A stretch of DNA of 32,828 bases from Marinobacter santoriniensis NKSG1 (GTDB taxonomy: Bacteria; Pseudomonadota; Gammaproteobacteria; Pseudomonadales; Oleiphilaceae). The stretch covers positions 1 to 32,828 of the forward strand of contig NZ_APAT01000020.1 in assembly GCF_000347775.1 (NCBI RefSeq), written 5' to 3'. Below, piece after piece: positions 1 to 8,380 of this stretch (the stretch's first letter is position 1; each line of letters starts with the position of its first letter). The notes beneath the pieces were generated by a model, which was given only the letters and a program-made list of their open reading frames with translations, did not search any database and was not told where the DNA came from. The position numbers were made by a program, and so were the translations under genes.

Positions 1-121
1 GTACCCAGCAAAAGCATCCTCAAGCCCACATTCCCCCTGCAGATACGCTAACCCGGACTCTTTCTAATCTGACTCCGCTGGATCAGCGAAAACCAAAGCA
101 GCGATTAAAAAGCACCAAAAC

Positions 122-976
122 CTACGGCTCATCGTCCCGGATCCGCAGATAGCTCGCAAAGCGGGGCAAACCAGTCGACGTATATCCATGGAATTTAAAC
201 GTCACCGTCTGACCGGGCTCAGGCGGAGATTCACGTTCGGCGTCAGAGAAACCAGTGCCAATCCGGAAACGACGGCCATTCGGCAGTTCGACCAACAGTG
301 CCCCCATCATCCCCTCGAATTTACCCCGGCCCGGGATCTGCTCAACCACAACCGCTTCGCGATCCTGAAAAGGTTTCACCTTCAAAAGATCGTCCGAACG
401 ACCGCCCAGGTACAGACTCGCCTTACGTTTGAGCATCAGTCCCTCTCCGCCGGCAGCAACGATCTGGTCGAGTTGCTCCATCAGGGCTCGGTGGGAAGAA
501 ACGGGATGCTGACGAACGAGCGCCAGATATGGAGAACCAGAGCCTTCCACAATAGCCCGCAGCTCCTCATATCTCTCAGAAAACGGCGTGCCCGGTACAG
601 GATGATCAAACACATGAAAGGAAATCCTCCTCCAGTCCTTATCGACTGGAGTCTGTGTACGAACAATCCCGGACAGTTCAGAAAATCGGCCTCGCCCCAG
701 CCAGAGTTCTCCGTCCAAAGGATCTTCAGGAAACCTCTTGGTGAACCAGTCCGGACTCCGGTATTGATGCCCTCCTCGCGACCAGAGATGCTCGCCATCC
801 CAGTAGGCCCGAACGCCATCCAGCTTTTCACTGACCCAATATTGGCTCAGGTCGGTCCCTTGGTGATAGACATTCGCCAGAGGCAATTCCGGAGGAGCCC
901 CATGGGCGTTATTGGCGACAGAAACCAGTATTAGTAAGACTGTTCCCAGAAACAGTTTCTGATTCAGGACGGACAT
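122..976 (-). CDS. ligE: Secreted ATP-dependent DNA ligase, LigE type
   Basis: Predicted 284-aa minimal ATP-dependent DNA ligase that seals nicks, probably in the periplasm. Residues 1-26 form a Sec signal peptide (hydrophobic stretch, then NNAHG before APPE). The nucleotidyltransferase motifs are present: motif I KLDGVR with catalytic Lys51, motif III FHVFDH (110-115), motif IV EGLMLKR (178-184) and motif V LLKVK (197-201). An OB-fold domain fills the C-terminus, and there are no extra domains, as is usual in LigE. The ATG at 976 is chosen because it begins the signal peptide and follows AAAGGA; the upstream extension of the frame lies inside tssM in another frame. It starts 49 bases after the tssM stop on the same strand with no obvious terminator between, so co-transcription with the T6SS is likely. 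Family assignment is firm; a link to secretion or DNA uptake is inference. Confidence 0.9.
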   Translation of the reverse strand: MSVLNQKLFLGTVLLILVSVANNAHGAPPELPLANVYHQGTDLSQYWVSEKLDGVRAYWDGEHLWSRGGHQYRSPDWFTKRFPEDPLDGELWLGRGRFSELSGIVRTQTPVDKDWRRISFHVFDHPVPGTPFSERYEELRAIVEGSGSPYLALVRQHPVSSHRALMEQLDQIVAAGGEGLMLKRKASLYLGGRSDDLLKVKPFQDREAVVVEQIPGRGKFEGMMGALLVELPNGRRFRIGTGFSDAERESPPEPGQTVTFKFHGYTSTGLPRFASYLRIRDDEP

Positions 977-1025
977 GGCAATTCCTTTGCCTTTGTGATT
1001 GCAATCATTCAGGAAGCAAGCGAGC

Positions 1026-4000
1026 TTAATATAAGCTCCGGGGCAACCGGTACCCTGCCAATAACTTCTGAGTGAACGGGTTGATATTACTGGCAGCATG
1101 CAATCGATAGCGCATTTCCCCATCATCCACTCTGAAGCGGACGTCCACCGCACTATCACTGACACCGGTAATATCCGCACGGTCCAGCAGACGAAACAGC
1201 GCCCATGGACCGTTTTCAGACAAACTTCGGGGCGACCTGTTGATCTGTATCGGAACCAGGGTAATTCGGCTTTCAACCGTGTCCCGCAGAGTGTTTGGCC
1301 AAACCAACGGAATGCTCTGGCGTGGTCCGTGACTAAACTCTACCAACTGGCCGTCCACGTTCACGACACTGCGACGCTTGTTTGCCGACAGGTTGAGAGG
1401 TTCCAGGGCAAACTCCACATCAAGATTCCCGCTCAGAGTGAAATACGCGGATCGGATCCGCTTTGCGCGATCAAGAGCTTTCAGCACGTCATGGCGCACC
1501 AGATTTGTCTTTCTGGCGTGCCCGACCTGTTCGGGATACTCCTCAAGAAAGAGTTTCAGTTTGTTTTCGTAGAACGTCTGCAGGATACCGTCCGAACCGA
1601 AAAAACGTTCAAAATCCTCCAACGTGACATTCTCTGTCGCGTCCGGGTTAAACGGGTAACGACCAGCCAAGCTCTGCTGGAACGGCTGGAACACATTCCG
1701 ATACCATTCCCGCTCGAGTTGAGCCACCGCCTGATCCAGCACCACTCGCCAGCTTTCATTCGCTACCCGATGGAGAATTCTCTTCAGGGGCTCCGGCTGA
1801 TTATCCGCTATCCGTTGTAGCGTGAAAATTGGATCCGCACCCTGGAGACTGAGCCTGGCCCGGGCTGCTGCAAGAGCTGCTTTGCCAACACCAGGGGATT
1901 CCTGGATGTTCCGCAGGTATTGGTGGAGATCATTGATGACCCTCGTGATCTGTTCCAGGCCACTGGGCTGGTCGACCACTTTCCGGGTAAGTTGATTAAG
2001 ATCCGAAAACTGCCGCTGTATGTCGTTCAACATTCGAAAGTGCGGCGATTGTTCAAGAATATTACGACTCGCCTCCGTCTCATCACCTGTTTGAGGTATG
2101 AAGACCGTATTATCCCGCACCTGTTTCAGCAATCGGGCCAGTGGTCGATCGCCACTGCTCAGACTCTCAAGAATTCGGACGCCGTGGTTGAGATCCTGAA
2201 ACCGTCGAACCGTAAAGTGACTCAGTGCCCCCCTCCAGGCATCGATGTAATGTTTTGCATAACGCGTTTGCAACTGCGCCAGGAGTTCCGCCTCATCAGC
2301 GTCGCTGAAATGGACATCGTCCCGACGCCCCAGAACCCAGGCATCTATGAGGGCCAGTTCCGTCGCAGAGCGAGACTGTCCAAAGAACCATTTGTTGAGC
2401 CCCTCTCGGGTGAAGAGGGCCGGAATCAACAGCGGATTAGTTGTTCGAAAGTCATCAGATGCTGACTTACCCGATTCAACCGCCGCCCGGAAGGAAGAAC
2501 TGAATGCTGGACCGGAAGCCCTGGCCAGATCAAGCGGTGCCTTAAATTGCTGATCGGCACTGGCCTCAAGGTCCCGATAGACTCGATCAGATGTCGACAC
2601 ACGCCCCAACTCATTCTGGGCCCATCGAACCGTACTTCGGAAAGGCGCCAATACCATGTCGGCAGTCTCGTCGCCACCCTCGGCCATCCTGGCAAGGTCT
2701 GTATGAGCCATGGCGTATTGGAGGTGGTTCATCAGTCTTTTCTGTACATTCCGTTGGCCCGGAAAATGACGCTGCCAATAAACGCGCATGTAACGGGTTA
2801 CTATGTTCTCACGACGACCGCTGCCGTCGTATAGCATCCGCAGCACTCGAAGGTGCTCCAGGCGTTCATGACTCTCGTGCGACGCCTTGCTCATCTCGGA
2901 CATCACGCCAAGCATAATGGCAGGAAGGTACTGATAGGAAAGCATATTCAGGTAGGAGGCCTCCACTTTCGGGCCAATACGACGGCCCTGGTAGAGCCCC
3001 ATTTGGGCAACCATTGGCCACTCTTCACGATAGCCTCCGAACGCCAGAGTCGCTTCGCGAAGTTCATCTAAAGGTTCAAGCAGGTTTCGGCCACTCGAAT
3101 CTGGCTCAACGCCCACCGGTGGCCAGTCATCCACAAAAGCGCGCACCCTGGCTTCCACTTCTGTTGCCGCTTCGGCGTTACGAATAAAGTAATGCTGCCA
3201 GCCCGCAATCATTCCTGCGCCAGCACAGATTGCGACCACACTGGCCATGACGATTCGGTTTTGACGCCTTTGCACAACCCGCCGGTTATCCCCGGCCAGC
3301 CCGGCCTCCCGGTATATGATTCCGGGGAACAGGTTGCGGGTAAACAGGCTCAGGGATTTGCCGGAGCGCTGCGCCGGCTGAATCGGCCCGACCATCCGGT
3401 AGTTTGCAGCTGCCGCCGACACGAACGCATCCTCTGGGACCCCTTCCTGCAAGACGGACGTAAAATAGGTTCCACGCACCAGTGCGGGTGTGGAGAAGGC
3501 GTCCGCCGACAACAGTTGCATCAGATATTGTTCGAGTACCGGCCTGAGGCCCGCCATCTGACGGGTGAAGGAGTAGACCGCTACCCTTTCTTCTGCATCC
3601 CGTGTGTTTGCCAGAATCTTCGGAAGCCGGTCTCCCAGGCCTTCAACCAGCAACGTGAACCGCTCCGAAAACTCGTTGAGCCAGTGATCCTGATCGGACC
3701 GATTACCGATGGTAAACGTGAAGCCCATCGCCTGATCCTTTTCCTCCTTATCCAGGGAGCGGGCAAACGGAGCAAAGCCATACAGCAGATCCATCTTGGT
3801 GAAGCTGACATAAACGGGCAAACGGGAGCCCAGTTGATCCATCAACTCCCGGAGCCGTGTTCGAAGCAATATCGCCTGGTCCTCACGCTCCCGCTCGCCA
3901 AGCATGCTCAGTTCAGCGAGATCGACCGTTACGACCACACCGTTCAGGGGCCGTTGCGGTCGATTGCACTCGAGCCAGCTCATGAAATGTTGCCATAAAC

Positions 4001-4616
4001 GCTGCTGAACCTCGGGGCTCTCGCCCTGCCCCTGCTTCTGACTCAATAGTTCACCGTCCGGATCAATCAACACACCATCATCTCCGATCCACCAGTCAAA
4101 CCCGAACGGATTGCGATCGGTGCGACTGTTTCGGGTGACGTTCGTCAGTGTGTAAGTCTGACCCGCTCGCTGAATCAGGCTGGTTTTGCCGGAGTCCTCC
4201 AACCCGATGACCAGATACCAGGGCAGACGATAGAGTCCCTTACGACCGGGAAGATTGCTCTTCAGGGCGGCCAACTGGCGGTCCAGAAGGCGTTGCTGTT
4301 TGCGTTCCATGGGCAGGATGGGATCTTCCTGCTGCCGCTGTTTATCGGCCTTTTCCAGGTTGACCTTGCGGAGGCGGCGGGCAAGCACGATGCCCCAGAC
4401 CATCGCCACCAGTAACACCGCGGCCAGTGTCACCAGAGCCCGCATTTGCCAGGCCGCAAACGGATATTCTCCATTGATCGACCAGCGCGGGCCCAGCCAC
4501 CAGGTGGCTACCAGCAGTGCAATTACCCCCAGTATCAGAGCGATCGGTGCCGCACCGCGGATGTAAGGAAGTAGCCAGCGACCAACGAGTAAAGCTTTTC
4601 TCCACATGGTATCCAT
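1026..4616 (-). CDS. tssM: T6SS inner-membrane complex protein TssM (IcmF/VasK)
   Basis: About 1196-aa IcmF-family protein, which with TssL and TssJ forms the envelope-spanning T6SS membrane complex. Hydrophobic segments lie at about residues 20-40, 60-79 and 455-474. Between the second and third is the cytoplasmic NTPase domain with an intact Walker A motif GLEDSGKT (138-145). The region after residue 475 is the large periplasmic part that contacts TssJ. Length is normal for the family. Two in-frame ATGs compete: 4616 (MDTMW) and 4607 (MWRK). An AGGA lies directly against the first but about 9 bases before the second, so 4607 may be the true start. It follows tssA after a gap of about 30 bases and precedes the ligase gene. 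Identification is secure from domain layout and position. Confidence 0.97.
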   Translation of the reverse strand: MDTMWRKALLVGRWLLPYIRGAAPIALILGVIALLVATWWLGPRWSINGEYPFAAWQMRALVTLAAVLLVAMVWGIVLARRLRKVNLEKADKQRQQEDPILPMERKQQRLLDRQLAALKSNLPGRKGLYRLPWYLVIGLEDSGKTSLIQRAGQTYTLTNVTRNSRTDRNPFGFDWWIGDDGVLIDPDGELLSQKQGQGESPEVQQRLWQHFMSWLECNRPQRPLNGVVVTVDLAELSMLGEREREDQAILLRTRLRELMDQLGSRLPVYVSFTKMDLLYGFAPFARSLDKEEKDQAMGFTFTIGNRSDQDHWLNEFSERFTLLVEGLGDRLPKILANTRDAEERVAVYSFTRQMAGLRPVLEQYLMQLLSADAFSTPALVRGTYFTSVLQEGVPEDAFVSAAAANYRMVGPIQPAQRSGKSLSLFTRNLFPGIIYREAGLAGDNRRVVQRRQNRIVMASVVAICAGAGMIAGWQHYFIRNAEAATEVEARVRAFVDDWPPVGVEPDSSGRNLLEPLDELREATLAFGGYREEWPMVAQMGLYQGRRIGPKVEASYLNMLSYQYLPAIMLGVMSEMSKASHESHERLEHLRVLRMLYDGSGRRENIVTRYMRVYWQRHFPGQRNVQKRLMNHLQYAMAHTDLARMAEGGDETADMVLAPFRSTVRWAQNELGRVSTSDRVYRDLEASADQQFKAPLDLARASGPAFSSSFRAAVESGKSASDDFRTTNPLLIPALFTREGLNKWFFGQSRSATELALIDAWVLGRRDDVHFSDADEAELLAQLQTRYAKHYIDAWRGALSHFTVRRFQDLNHGVRILESLSSGDRPLARLLKQVRDNTVFIPQTGDETEASRNILEQSPHFRMLNDIQRQFSDLNQLTRKVVDQPSGLEQITRVINDLHQYLRNIQESPGVGKAALAAARARLSLQGADPIFTLQRIADNQPEPLKRILHRVANESWRVVLDQAVAQLEREWYRNVFQPFQQSLAGRYPFNPDATENVTLEDFERFFGSDGILQTFYENKLKLFLEEYPEQVGHARKTNLVRHDVLKALDRAKRIRSAYFTLSGNLDVEFALEPLNLSANKRRSVVNVDGQLVEFSHGPRQSIPLVWPNTLRDTVESRITLVPIQINRSPRSLSENGPWALFRLLDRADITGVSDSAVDVRFRVDDGEMRYRLHAASNINPFTQKLLAGYRLPRSLY

Positions 4617-4645
4617 TCCTGCAATCAATCCTTTAAAACAAAAAC

Positions 4646-6082
4646 TCAGGTCAGCCTTTCGAGAACCTTGATCAATCCCGGCTCCCATTCCTCAAGCACC
4701 CGCCCCTGAATCTGATGGCGCATATCCTCGATCTGGTGCGCCGCCAGCGACGCCATTCCGGCATCCCTTAGAATCCGTGCATTGGAAAGCCGCCAGTAGA
4801 ACCGCTCTCTCGGTTCACGAGCATCCGAGAGCCCCTGCTCCATCAGCTGCATGGCATCGTTCAATGCGTTTTGTGAGAGTAATTCCCGGGCCTGTTCATA
4901 GGCCTTATCCCACGGATTGGCATCGGCACCACCAGTGCTTCCGGTTGACGGCGACGCCCAGAGCCAACCCGCAGCCTCCTCCCCCAGAAAAGGCGTACCG
5001 TCGTTAAACGCAAGTTCCGGAATTTGAGGCAGGCGCTCAACAAATTCCCTCAGTGCCTCGCGAATGGCCTCGGCACAGGGTTCGTTACCGAGGGCCGAGG
5101 CAATGCGGGCGCTAAGCCAGTGCCCGTCAAGCCAGAACGGGCTGACAGAGAGGCTCTGCTCCACCCGTTGCCACAGGCTGAGATCCGGCGCTCTCTCCAG
5201 GGTCTCCCGATACTCGGCAACCCTGTCTCCGCTGACCGCTGCCAGGTCGGTCCGCTTACCATCCCGGCTGGGTGGTGCGCTGGTGACGCCCAACCAGATG
5301 GCATAGCGTCGCATCCGGTAGCCCAGTGGGCTGTCAGGTTCACTGGCAGTCAGCAATTCAGCCACCTTCAGCAAGCTCTGCCGGGTCGCCCGCTCATCAC
5401 CCGGGTCCAGTGTGAGCTGGCCCAGTGACGCTGTTGGCACGGGCCTCGATTCCGCTTCCCGTGAGCGAGCCGCAGAGCTGTTGGTTGCCGCTATTTGGGG
5501 CTCGGTGCCGCCGGCTCCCGATGCGCCAACCGTTTCGAGCTTCTCGATACTGCGCTTGATATCCAGTAACAGTTCATCGGGCAGTCCCTGCCGTTCAGCC
5601 TGGCCGACCAGCGCTGAAAGAAGACCCAGACAGTAACTGCGGCCATCCCCGGCGCCACCGTCAAAACTCAGACAACCCACGCCCTTCTCCGCGCGCTGGA
5701 GCATCTGGGTAAAGATCATCCGGCGGGCGCGCTTTCCTTTTTCACCGGGATACGGCCAGGCCTGAGTCCACCAGCTATCCAGAACCCGGTGGAGCAGATA
5801 CAGTGACAACGCGAACCGCTCGCCGTTGCCTCCGCGCTGGAGCGCCAACAGGAGAAAGCCGAACACTTTGAGATGTTTGCTCCGGTCCGCGAGCAGCTTG
5901 AGCGCCTCCGATTCCACTTTCGGCCAATCGATGTCATTGTGGGCAAGCGACCCCACCTTCATGATCTCGTCTTCCAGGAACTCCAGCGTGGCATCCTCTT
6001 CCAGGGCCTCACCAACGCCGTCTTCGCCGGCAATCGGCTCCAGAACCTGCTCGACATAGGGATGCTGCACTATGATCTGCAC
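4646..6082 (-). CDS. tssA: T6SS protein TssA (ImpA N-terminal domain)
   Basis: 478-aa TssA-family protein, a cytoplasmic cap/baseplate-associated component that coordinates assembly of the tail tube and sheath. The N-terminus (HPYVEQVLEPIAGEDGVGEAL) has the ImpA_N pattern; the rest is helical with an Ala/Ser/Pro-rich middle (about 185-230). A longer frame runs to a GTG at 6112, but the GTG at 6082 is preferred because it is preceded by a very strong Shine-Dalgarno (AAAAGGAGG, 6-base spacing) and begins where family homology begins. It starts 19 bases after the vasI stop and lies upstream of tssM, the position of VCA0119 (vasJ) in V. cholerae. I cannot place it in a TssA subclass by eye. Confidence 0.93.
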   Translation of the reverse strand: MQIIVQHPYVEQVLEPIAGEDGVGEALEEDATLEFLEDEIMKVGSLAHNDIDWPKVESEALKLLADRSKHLKVFGFLLLALQRGGNGERFALSLYLLHRVLDSWWTQAWPYPGEKGKRARRMIFTQMLQRAEKGVGCLSFDGGAGDGRSYCLGLLSALVGQAERQGLPDELLLDIKRSIEKLETVGASGAGGTEPQIAATNSSAARSREAESRPVPTASLGQLTLDPGDERATRQSLLKVAELLTASEPDSPLGYRMRRYAIWLGVTSAPPSRDGKRTDLAAVSGDRVAEYRETLERAPDLSLWQRVEQSLSVSPFWLDGHWLSARIASALGNEPCAEAIREALREFVERLPQIPELAFNDGTPFLGEEAAGWLWASPSTGSTGGADANPWDKAYEQARELLSQNALNDAMQLMEQGLSDAREPRERFYWRLSNARILRDAGMASLAAHQIEDMRHQIQGRVLEEWEPGLIKVLERLT

Positions 6083-6101
6083 AACCCGCCTCCTTTTCCT
6101 G

Positions 6102-6731
6102 CTACCAGCCACACGCTGAACGCACAGGGCGAATGGTTTCTCCGAATCCGGTCAAGTCAAACACCAGACCATCCAGTTCGCTCCGCTGTGCATTGACGCG
6201 AACATCCGGTTCGGCAAGCATGGCTTTCGCGGTTCGTATCGCCGGAAGTCCACGGCCGCCACTGACAACGAATCCACCACCCCGCACCCGCCAGCTGGTC
6301 GCCCCCTGATTGCCGATAACCACTCGCACCCGTTCCGCATCGAGCGCCCGTGGCAGCATGACCGACAGCTCGGTGATATTGTTCTGGCACTGCAACACCA
6401 GCAACGGCCGGGGAGGTTTGACCCCGAGCGCAGGAACGGTCACCAGCAACCCTGCAGCCTGCCCGGTATCCCGGTAAATTGCGGTGTCGCCCTGACTGGC
6501 CTGGGCAAAAGCCTGGCGCCACCGTTCGGGCTGGTTGGACCGGGGAATTGCCACGGTTGAATGCGCCAGTAATGGCGTCCCGAAAACCCGATCAAAGCAG
6601 GCCAGGCGGTCCAGTCTGTCAGCCTTCTGCACACAGGCATGGGCCTCTTCAAGTTGGTCAGCCGACGCCGGGAGCACAAAGATCAGCGCAAGAAGCGACG
6701 ACACCAGCAAATGACGCGGCATGACTCTCAT
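6102..6731 (-). CDS. vasI: T6SS-associated exported protein VasI/TagO
   Basis: 209-aa protein of the VC_A0118 (VasI/TagO) family, a periplasmic accessory factor of T6SS clusters whose exact job is not well settled. It begins with a signal peptide (MRVMPRHLLVSSLLALIFVLPASA, cleavage about residue 24). A CVQKADRLDRLACFD segment follows, a cysteine-containing pattern common in this family, and the rest is beta-rich. The ATG at 6731 overlaps the vasH stop in an ATGA arrangement, implying translational coupling; a second ATG at 6722 also keeps the signal peptide. Position between vasH and tssA matches V. cholerae. Identification rests on the N-terminal pattern and on context. Confidence 0.85.
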   Translation of the reverse strand: MRVMPRHLLVSSLLALIFVLPASADQLEEAHACVQKADRLDRLACFDRVFGTPLLAHSTVAIPRSNQPERWRQAFAQASQGDTAIYRDTGQAAGLLVTVPALGVKPPRPLLVLQCQNNITELSVMLPRALDAERVRVVIGNQGATSWRVRGGGFVVSGGRGLPAIRTAKAMLAEPDVRVNAQRSELDGLVFDLTGFGETIRPVRSACGW

Positions 6732-8302
6732 GACTCCGACACCTGATACTTGAGGCACTTGTGAGCGAGGGTCCGCTTGGGCAACCCCAGACTCTCTGCG
6801 GCCTGGGCACGATTGCCGCCATACTGCTGGAGGCGTTCCCGAATGACCGCCGCTTCAAAAGCCTGAGCGGCCGCTTTCAGGTCCCGTATATCATTGGAGG
6901 TGGGCACACCCACCATGGTTTTTGGCTCGATTTTTGTAGAAATGCCAGTGTCGGAGACACAAAACGGATCTTCCAGTCTGAGCAGTTCCGGCTGGATATC
7001 ATCCCCCACCGGGGTCTGCAGGCAGGCCAGTTCAATAATGTTGCGAAGCTCCCGTACATTGCCCGGGAACTCGTACCTGGCCAGGGCGTGCAAGGCGTGG
7101 CTGCTGATACCCTGAGGCCCTGCACCTTCCCGCTCTTTGTACAAACGAATGAAGTATCGACTCAACGCCTCCAGATCCTCAGGGCGTTCCCGCAAGGGTA
7201 TGACGCGGAGCGGGAACTGGCTCAACCGGTAAAACAGATCACGGCGAAAACACCCCTGTTCAATGCCGTGTTGCAGCGGCTGATGAGTTGCCGCCACCAG
7301 ACGGAAGTCGGAATGTTGTTCCTGGCTTGCGCCAAGGAGACGGAATTGCCGGCTTTCCAGCACTCTCAGAAGTTTGGACTGCAATGCCATTGGCATATCG
7401 CCGATTTCGTCCAGGAACAGGGTGCCGCCATTGGCCTGGGCCAGCAGGCCTTCCTTGTTCTGGTCAGCGCCAGAAAACGCACCCTTGGTATGTCCGAACA
7501 GTTCGCTTTCCAGCAGGGTATCGGGGATCGCCGCGCAATTGACGATGATAAGGGGTCCATTGGAACGCTCCGACAGGTCATGGATGCCTCTGGCAACAAC
7601 GTCCTTGCCGCAGCCTGTCTCGCCCTGGACCAGCACGGACAACTGGCTGCCGGCAGCGCGAACGATCTGTGCCCGAAGCTGGTTCATCGCGAGCGAATTG
7701 CCAACCAGGGTTCTGGACAGCTGCTCGCTTCTCTGTCTCAAGGTTTCGCTGTCGTTCAGCTGATCCAGCGAGCGTTTTAGCAAACGCCGTTGCCAGCCGT
7801 CATCACGGCTTTGCAAACGGGCAACCCATTGCAGGGTCAGCAGTTCTTTCAGTCCACGGTATAGGGGCTGGCCGACAATGCCGTCCCAGTCACCGCCATC
7901 CCGGCACATGACCAGGATTCCGAGCGTCCTGCCATCGGTTCCTTTTAGCGGCTCCAGCCAGAGCGAACGCGGCCGGTCGCTGGCCTCGAACAATGCCTGA
8001 AATCCCGGATAATCCAGCCGATAGCTCGCCGCACGGGTCAGTTCCCGGGGTTTGCCGGTTTGCAGGATATGGCTGAACGGATGGCTGAAATCACTGCAAT
8101 CGAACTCGCCTTGAGCCGCAAGATCGGCGCAATGCAGGAGACGACCGCTAATATCCAGTTCCAGTGCCCAACAACGAGTCAGCCCGAACGCTGTCTCCAG
8201 TTGTTTTGTGGCGGTGCGCAGCAAGTCTGGCAAGCTTCGCTGCTGTACCATCTCGACCGCCAGCTCTATACCGGTGTGCAGTTCCATCTGCATCCGTCCC
8301 AT
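6728..8302 (-). CDS. vasH: Sigma-54-dependent T6SS activator VasH
   Basis: 524-aa bacterial enhancer-binding protein. The N-terminal 180 residues are a GAF-like sensory region. The AAA+ domain (about 195-430) carries Walker A GETGCGKD (227-234), the sigma-54-contact loop GAFSGA (274-279) and Walker B LFLDE (295-299). A Fis-type helix-turn-helix (GGNRAQAAESLGLPKRTL) ends the protein. In V. cholerae, VasH drives sigma-54 transcription of hcp and vgrG operons, which fits the absence of those genes here. The loop has Ser where most relatives have Thr, a conservative hydroxyl swap. The ATG at 8302 is chosen (AAGGG upstream); an ATG at 8344 lacks a good ribosome site. The gene lies 78 bases after clpV and overlaps vasI by 4 bases. 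Confidence 0.95.
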   Translation of the reverse strand: MGRMQMELHTGIELAVEMVQQRSLPDLLRTATKQLETAFGLTRCWALELDISGRLLHCADLAAQGEFDCSDFSHPFSHILQTGKPRELTRAASYRLDYPGFQALFEASDRPRSLWLEPLKGTDGRTLGILVMCRDGGDWDGIVGQPLYRGLKELLTLQWVARLQSRDDGWQRRLLKRSLDQLNDSETLRQRSEQLSRTLVGNSLAMNQLRAQIVRAAGSQLSVLVQGETGCGKDVVARGIHDLSERSNGPLIIVNCAAIPDTLLESELFGHTKGAFSGADQNKEGLLAQANGGTLFLDEIGDMPMALQSKLLRVLESRQFRLLGASQEQHSDFRLVAATHQPLQHGIEQGCFRRDLFYRLSQFPLRVIPLRERPEDLEALSRYFIRLYKEREGAGPQGISSHALHALARYEFPGNVRELRNIIELACLQTPVGDDIQPELLRLEDPFCVSDTGISTKIEPKTMVGVPTSNDIRDLKAAAQAFEAAVIRERLQQYGGNRAQAAESLGLPKRTLAHKCLKYQVSES

Positions 8303-8380
8303 ATTTTCAGTCCCTTTCAAATCAGATCGCCGGTCGCGTGGCATGAGGCCAACCCCATACCCCGCTACATCAATGCATAA

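Noticed and set aside
1..121. Possible 3' end of a plus-strand gene (open frame from base 3 running into the ligase gene)
   Set aside because: Short, low-complexity, overlaps the ligase 3' end, and resembles nothing I recognise; cannot be told from a random frame at the edge.
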